Positions 61,691-64,000 of a stretch of DNA of 64,000 nt are shown here, in pieces. Location of the stretch: NCBI GenBank assembly GCA_013397935.1, contig VZRN01006619.1:733757-797756 (forward strand). The letters are read 5' to 3'. A model generated the notes under the pieces. It was not told where the DNA came from and did no database searches. It was given only the letters and a program-made list of their open reading frames with translations. The translations under genes were made by a program, and so were the position numbers. The first letter of the stretch is position 1, and every line of letters begins with the position of its first letter. Source of the DNA: Dasyornis broadbenti (Eukaryota; Chordata; Aves; Passeriformes; Dasyornithidae).

Positions 61691-64000
61691 GATTGTGTTT
61701 GTCTTCCCATGACTTCTGTGCTTTTGAAGAGAATGACTGAGATTAACAGTACACGCCTGCTCATTCCACAGGTAGAACTTGGGAAAGCACTCCAGACCCA
61801 GAGCACCATGCCAGAGCTAGAAACATGGGTGGTACTTTCCCAAGCCTTGTACACAGAACCACTCCATCTTCTGCTGTGAGCCTCAGAACGGGCATAACTC
61901 CTTAGCAGAGTACCCTGCTATTTGTTGCTTGTAGACACATTTTGCAAGAGAAGGGGAGGGCAAGGGATTTTAACTTGCGGTAGGTGGTAAAACAGCAACC
62001 TGCATGCTGGTAAAAGTGGTCGCAGAGCCAGAAGAGGGGCAGGGATGGCATCAAAGAAGGAGAGAAGTTGTTGTACAGTAAGTAAAAATGAAGAGCAAGG
62101 ATTATGTTTCAGAAGGGACACACGTTAATATGGAGGCAGAGGATTGGATGTCAAGTTGGAGATTTATTCTTGGCAATGACAGGGGGACAGCTGGTGTCAT
62201 GCTTAGGAAAGGCTTGTTTCTTCAAGTGCCACTTGCTGCATCCCTAACTGCTCATGTACTAATTACTAATAAATAAACATCCAGTTTCAAAGAAAGAATC
62301 AATCAACCGGTCAATAAAGCTGCAGTCTCTCCTCTTTCTCTCTCATGGAGCCACTGGTAGTATTTTGCTTTCCAAAGATGGCAAATTTTACAGGAGAACA
62401 AAACCAGTATTGAAGAACCTATTTGTGAGGAGCTACAAAGAATCCCCTCATGTCTGGAATGTTGTGCCTTTTTGGATGGGCCCCAGGGATGCCAGGACAA
62501 CGTGTGTACCTGTCTGTGAATCTACCTGGCAATCCAATGCTATCAGCATCAACAAACAGTTGCAGCTCCTGCAGAAGAAACACTTCTGTTCTGTTGAGTT
62601 CATACTGCTGCTTCCTTTCATTCAGCTCATTCATTCTATTTCTTGTTTCCAGCTTATAAATAAGTGTTTACAGAGGAAAGCCAAACACTGATAGACATTT
62701 CTTGCCTCATGTTTTGGAGGGAGGCTTGTGACCAATAACCAACCTCATACAAGGAAAGGGCTTGTGCTGCAGATTTTATATGAGAATACCAAGAGCCCAG
62801 ATTCAGTGCAGTGCTGTAAATTCCCTGTGGGAAGAGGGAAAAATATTTATTCTTTCTTAATTTGGTACCTGTAAAATAGTCTCGGTGACCCCACCAGTTC
62901 TGTTTTACACGTGGTAGATCCTGATGTGGGAATGAGGTACCCCCACTGGAGCAGAATTGGAGGGGCAAGGTAAATATGAATTTTGAGCTGAAATTTCCAA
63001 ACCAATGGTCAGAAGTCCAGGGCTGCTCTGGGATATTTTACATAGACAAGTTTCTCTTGTGGCAGAGCTCTCCTGCTGTCAGTCCCTGAAGAGCGTTCAG
63101 GGAGAAGTGAAACCAGGAATCTTGTATGGCGTTTCAGGAAGAACACCCTTCCAGGGAGGATAAGTGGGAAACAGCTGGTGATGGTAAAGAGCAGAGCAAT
63201 CACAGGAAGACAATACCTGTCTCCATTCACCACAATATTTCATGGTCACCTTTGTCTTGATGTCTTCAACACAAGTGCTCTGATGCTGTGAGCGCGTGGC
63301 GAGAGCAGCTCGCTCAGGCTGCAGGTCACATCAAACAGCCCTTGTGATGAGGTGGTTGTTCTAGCTTGGGCAGTTCCCACAGGACTGCTCTGGGCCATAC
63401 TCTGCCTTAGGCCCTTTTGTGGATGAGCAGTTTGAGGCTCTTGAGCCTCATTCTGCTCATGGAAGGGTTCTTCTTTTCCTGCTACCTCTTCTGCTGTGGA
63501 CTTGGACCTATGAGCCACTCAGATTATGTGACCCACAAGAAACTATCCCCGGTGTAAGATCAGGCTCAATAACATCTTCTGGCTCCTAAAATCTACCTGC
63601 AGAATTCATGGTGACACGTGAAAGAAAGAGATGAATGCTGGAGCTGCCTTTAGGCTGAAAGACTTTGGGTTTAATCACATATTTTATGGGAAAAGATTGA
63701 GTGGTTTGACTTGAGAATGAGCTCAGGACAGGTGGTTGTAAGAAAATGAATTGATGGTCAGTGTTTACATTCCACTGAACACGTTCCTCTGCTAAAAAGC
63801 CCACTATCCTAGCTGGTATTTTTTGCTGGAAATCACAGCAGAGAGGCCAAAGGCATGATGGACACAGGCACTGAATGAGACTTTCCCCCTTCCAAACAAT
63901 TTGTCTAGGTCTGAGTTGAAGCACAGTGTCAGGGCAGCCTTGAGGCTGTTTGCATTTTCCCTGGCTTAATTGTACTTGTTTTGTAGCTGAACAAAGGACT

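Larger units (their letters stand above)
54577..64000 (+). other. REEP1: REEP1 intron 1 (partial, at least 9.4 kb)
   Basis: I looked for the expected exon 2 (an acceptor followed by codons for [20 protein letters not shown]) and did not see it, so the intron probably extends beyond the window. The first ~550 bp are still CpG island. The rest holds old repeats, listed separately, and short non-coding open frames. Confidence 0.75.

Overview
This window is vertebrate nuclear DNA, most likely from a songbird. The genes have many short exons with GT/GC...AG introns. The interspersed repeats are CR1 retroposons, the typical avian LINE. One repeat (about 41,490-41,637) joins a tRNA-Ile-like head to a CR1-type tail, the architecture of the TguSINE1 family known from passerines. 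I translated and joined all exons by hand from the sequence. Identities rest on recalled vertebrate protein families, not on a database search.

Layout. Positions 1-6,290 (+ strand) hold the last four coding exons of CHMP3, an ESCRT-III subunit; its 5' exons lie left of the window. Positions about 6,266-37,217 (- strand) hold a complete KDM3A (JMJD1A) gene, the H3K9me1/2 histone demethylase. It has 25 coding exons that join in frame into a 1,324-residue protein with its C6 zinc finger, LXXLL motif and JmjC iron ligands intact. CHMP3 and KDM3A converge tail to tail and may share a palindromic poly(A) signal at 6,266-6,274. The KDM3A promoter and CpG island occupy about 37,300-38,300. About 16 kb of intergenic sequence follows, with scattered CR1, SINE and ancient repeats and no gene I can support. 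A second CpG island at about 54,150-55,130 carries REEP1 exon 1 (+ strand; the first 11 residues match the family). The rest of the window, to 64,000, appears to be REEP1 intron 1.

The order CHMP3(+)-KDM3A(-)-REEP1(+) is the same, inverted, as human 2p11.2 (REEP1-KDM3A-CHMP3), so this is a conserved syntenic block. The three genes are not an operon and act in separate processes: endosomal membrane scission, chromatin demethylation under hypoxic or hormonal control, and ER tubule shaping.

The most notable observations are two GC-AG introns in KDM3A (one directly after the codons for the last iron-binding His and the following Gln), the candidate shared poly(A) palindrome, an upstream ORF overlapping the REEP1 start codon, direct repeats flanking KDM3A exon 18, and a candidate solo LTR with internal U3-like repeats in a CHMP3 intron. 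I found no convincing undescribed gene system; this is an ordinary, intact conserved locus.
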